The notes under the pieces are model-generated. The model made no database searches, was not told where the DNA came from, and worked only from the letters and a program-made list of their open reading frames with translations. Shown here in pieces: positions 37,280 through 39,560 of a DNA stretch of 39,560 nt (positions are counted from its first letter, which is position 1; every line of letters begins with the position of its first letter). Both the position numbers and the translations under genes were made by a program. The DNA comes from Saprospirales bacterium (lineage in GTDB: Bacteria > Bacteroidota > Bacteroidia > Chitinophagales > Saprospiraceae): contig PAAY01000058.1 in the NCBI GenBank assembly GCA_002698985.1, forward strand, positions 1 to 39,560, in the 5' to 3' direction.

Positions 37280-39124
37280 TTACTTCAGTTGTTGCAGGGC
37301 AAACTCATAGAGTTCTTCCGTTGAAATGGGAACACCCTGGATCTTGTTGTACTGGATCAGCGGCACCAGGAACTTGTCGCGCAGCACCCTTGCCAGTTGC
37401 CCATTGTTGATCTCGGGTACGATGATCTTGTCGAATTTGCCGAGCAGATCGCCGAGGTTGCGCGGGAAAGGCTTGAGGTAGCGCAGGTGGGCGTGCCCCA
37501 CTTTGTAACCCACTTCCCGCAGTCTTTCGGCCGTCGCTTCGCAAACGCCATAGGTGGAGCCCCATCCGAGCAGCAGCAGGTCGCCTTCTTCATGACCAGA
37601 CTCCAGCTTTTGTTCCGGAATGTAGTCGGCTATCTTTTCCACCTTGGCCTCGCGGGTTTTCACCATGTGTTCGTGGTTGGCCGGGTCGTAAGACACATTG
37701 CCCGTCACGTCTTCTTTTTCGAGTCCGCCCACGCGGTGCACCAGGCCCGGGGTGCCCGGGATGGCCCATTTGCGCACCAGCCTTTCATCCCTTTGGTAAG
37801 GCATGAATGGTTCGCCGTTTTCAGAGGGTTTGGCGAATTCGACTTTTATTTCCGGAATGTCTTGGGCCTTCGGAAAACGCCAGGGTTCGGCACCGTTGGC
37901 GATGTAGCCGTCGCTGAGCAGGATGACCGGGGTCATGTGTTGCAAGGCGATGCGGCAAGCCTCGAAAGCAGCGTCGAAACAATCGGCTGGCGTAGAGGCC
38001 GAAATAACCGGCATGGGGCTTTCGCCGTTGCGGCCGTAGAGGGCCTGAAGCAGGTCGGCCTGCTCGGTTTTCGTCGGAAGGCCGGTGGAAGGCCCTCCCC
38101 GCTGCACGTTGACGATGACCATCGGCAATTCCAGCATCACGGCCAGGCCGAGGGCTTCACCTTTCAGTGCAAGGCCCGGGCCGGAGGTTCCGGTTACGGC
38201 CAGGTTACCCCCGTAGGCAGCTCCGATGGCCGAAGCCGCAGCGGCAATCTCATCTTCTGCCTGGAAGGTTCTGACGCCAAAGTTTTTATGCTTCGCAAGG
38301 CCGTGCAGGATGTTGGATGCAGGGGTGATGGGGTATGACCCGTAAAACAGCGGCAAGCCCGATTTTTTCGAAGCGGCAATCAACCCGAGGATGAGGGCAT
38401 CGTTGCCCATGATGCTGCGGTAGGTGCCAGGTTCCAGCGTTGCAGGACGGACAGTATAGCGGGTTGTGAAAGTTTCTGTGGTGTCGCCAAAGTGATAGCC
38501 GGCCATCAGCACCTTCTTGTTGGCGTCGAGAATGTCCGGTTTCTTCGCAAATTTCGTTTCCAGAAACTTAATGGTGGAGTCCAGCGTCCGGTTGTAGCGC
38601 CAGAGGAGGAAGCCGAGCACGAACATGTTTTTGCAGCGATCTTTCTCTTTCATGCTCAAGGGAGAGTCAGCCAGGGCCTCCCGGGTCATCTTCGTCACCT
38701 GGATTTTGATGACTTCGTAGCCGTCCAGCGTTCCGTCTTCCAGCGGGTTGGCTCCGTCGGGGTATTTGGCAAGTCGCAGGTTTTTGCTGTCGAAGCCGTC
38801 CTCGTTCACGATGATGGCGCCGTCTTTTCGCACCCGGTTCAGGTTGGTTTTCAAGGCGGCGGCATTCATGGCCACCAGCACGTCAAAGCGGTCGCCAGGG
38901 GTGTACACCTTGCGGCTGCCAAAGTGAAGCTGAAAGCCCGAGACGCCAGCCAGGGTGCCAGCCGGGGCACGGATTTCGGCGGGGTAATCCGGGAAAGTTG
39001 CCAGGTCGTTTCCGGCAATAGCGGCCTCATCGGTGAACAAGCCGCCGGTCAGTTGCATACCATCGCCGGAGTCGCCGGCAAATTTGATGATGACATCATC
39101 CTTTTCGAGAATTGCACTTTTCAT
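37280..39124 (-). CDS. korA: 2-oxoacid:ferredoxin oxidoreductase, fused gamma-alpha subunit
   Basis: 614 aa from the ATG at 39124 (MKSAILEKDDVIIKFAGDSGDGMQL). An 86-codon extension upstream runs through repeats and has no similarity. The N-terminal gamma domain (GDSGDGMQLTGGLFTDEAA, FPDYPAEIRAPAGTL) is followed by the alpha domain with GSYPITPASNILHGLAKH, QAEDEIAAAASAIGAAYGG and VTGTSGPGLALKGEA, then GGPSTGLPTKTEQADLLQAL. This gamma-alpha fusion plus a separate beta subunit is the usual two-subunit KorAB form. No ferredoxin domain is fused. It is probably an operon with korB. Confidence 0.92.
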   Translation of the reverse strand: MKSAILEKDDVIIKFAGDSGDGMQLTGGLFTDEAAIAGNDLATFPDYPAEIRAPAGTLAGVSGFQLHFGSRKVYTPGDRFDVLVAMNAAALKTNLNRVRKDGAIIVNEDGFDSKNLRLAKYPDGANPLEDGTLDGYEVIKIQVTKMTREALADSPLSMKEKDRCKNMFVLGFLLWRYNRTLDSTIKFLETKFAKKPDILDANKKVLMAGYHFGDTTETFTTRYTVRPATLEPGTYRSIMGNDALILGLIAASKKSGLPLFYGSYPITPASNILHGLAKHKNFGVRTFQAEDEIAAAASAIGAAYGGNLAVTGTSGPGLALKGEALGLAVMLELPMVIVNVQRGGPSTGLPTKTEQADLLQALYGRNGESPMPVISASTPADCFDAAFEACRIALQHMTPVILLSDGYIANGAEPWRFPKAQDIPEIKVEFAKPSENGEPFMPYQRDERLVRKWAIPGTPGLVHRVGGLEKEDVTGNVSYDPANHEHMVKTREAKVEKIADYIPEQKLESGHEEGDLLLLGWGSTYGVCEATAERLREVGYKVGHAHLRYLKPFPRNLGDLLGKFDKIIVPEINNGQLARVLRDKFLVPLIQYNKIQGVPISTEELYEFALQQLK

Positions 39125-39483
39125 ATCGTACGCTGTTTTATCGCTGTAGCCCTGCGGGCAATGAAAAAATTCGAAGCAATGTAGCAAATTTCGCTTCCTG
39201 TCTGGTAATCCGTCTATGCCATGAATAAAAGTCACCGGAATTCGGGGGTTAGAATTGTTGAATTGTTGAAATTGTTGATTTGTTGAATTGTTGAAGTGTT
39301 GAAATGTGAGCTCAATGCAATAGGCCATTTTGCATTGGAGGTGTCTGTTAATATGGTTTAGAGAGCTCTCGATTTCCCACAATTCTCAATCTCATCGAAA
39401 AGTGTCTCTGCAACACGGCTTAATAGAATGTGAAAAAATCATTTTTCAATCGCTGTTCCTGGCAGTGACCAAAAGCCCCGATT
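39125..39483. other. Region upstream of korA with TTGTTGAA tandem repeat, no gene
   Basis: At 39252-39306 the word GAATTGTT(GA) is repeated about six to seven times with small changes in unit length (8-9 bp). The rest is unremarkable. No TAnnTTTG box was found close to the korA ATG on the minus strand. Confidence 0.6.
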
Positions 39484-39560
39484 ACATCAGCCATCTTGTA
39501 ACCCGCTGTTTCAACGGCGGGAATTTTGCCAGTCCCCCTACCCACATCAAACTTCTATTC
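39484..39560 (-). repeat. 77-bp dispersed repeat, copy 2 (inverted relative to 3330-3406)
   Basis: The reverse complement matches 3330-3406 with about three differences, and the match reaches the window edge, so the element may be longer. The same imperfect palindrome and the flank CATCAGCCATCTTGTAA are present. Confidence 0.85.

Noticed and set aside
39125-39382. 86-codon N-terminal extension of korA
   Set aside because: The extension translates a tandem repeat and ordinary upstream DNA; the KorA gamma domain begins at the ATG at 39124.

Overview
The window looks like a chromosomal segment of a Bacteroidota bacterium, most likely a Saprospiria/Lewinella-like lineage. This is inferred from several features: type IX secretion (T9SS) C-terminal sorting domains, SprB-type repeats, a Bacteroidota-style dockerin-like module, an LpxC-FabZ fusion, a KorAB oxidoreductase, a Porin_10-like porin, and -7 boxes of the form TAnnTTTG in place of E. 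coli-like promoters. No rRNA, tRNA, CRISPR array, transposase or phage gene was recognised.

Layout. 1-8.4 kb: the tail of a T9SS cargo protein, a Glu/Leu/Phe/Val dehydrogenase, an arginase-fold protein that has lost its metal ligands, an outer-membrane barrel, a PQQ-type sugar dehydrogenase with a DUF2721-like membrane protein, and a porin. 8.4-18.3 kb: an accessory island of two very large secreted surface proteins (1227 and 1117 aa, minus strand), with long arrays of small GC-rich hairpin modules on both sides. 18.3-29 kb: a class V aminotransferase, a 42-aa membrane peptide, an lpxD / lpxC-fabZ / lpxA / ABC-ATPase lipid A operon, hemC, an OmpA-family protein, a CoA-binding protein and the E2 subunit of a 2-oxoacid dehydrogenase. 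29-39.6 kb: recR, a glycosyltransferase fused to a shrunken phosphoglycosyltransferase-like tail, a sigma factor and its probable membrane anti-sigma partner, a Bacteroidota-specific protein with a phosphorylase-like C-terminus, a DUF2752 protein, and korA-korB.

How the parts relate. Many genes concern the cell envelope: lipid A synthesis, porin, OmpA, beta-barrels, T9SS cargo and a glycosyltransferase. KorAB and the E2 protein are central-carbon enzymes. The intergenic DNA is unusual. Nearly every gap longer than 300 bp is filled with repeats, in two distinct styles. One is GC-rich hairpin plus AAAAACC modules, found only around the surface-protein island. The other is AT-rich AGAGTT / CTACACCCTAAAC text, found around housekeeping genes. 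In both styles the cassette starts within tens of bases of the stop codon of a minus-strand gene.

Most interesting points: (1) the hairpin arrays, which on the minus strand read as dozens of GC hairpins each followed by GGTTTTTG, directly behind two stop codons; (2) the two surface-protein genes, whose N-terminal passenger parts are very AT-rich while their C-terminal secretion/SprB parts are very GC-rich; (3) a perfect octanucleotide tandem repeat 27 bp before the start codon of the second surface-protein gene; (4) a 77-bp repeat present near the start and, inverted, at the very end of the window; (5) an octamer (TTGCGAAG) and a 14-mer (TTGCCGGCAGGCGA) that recur far more often than chance.
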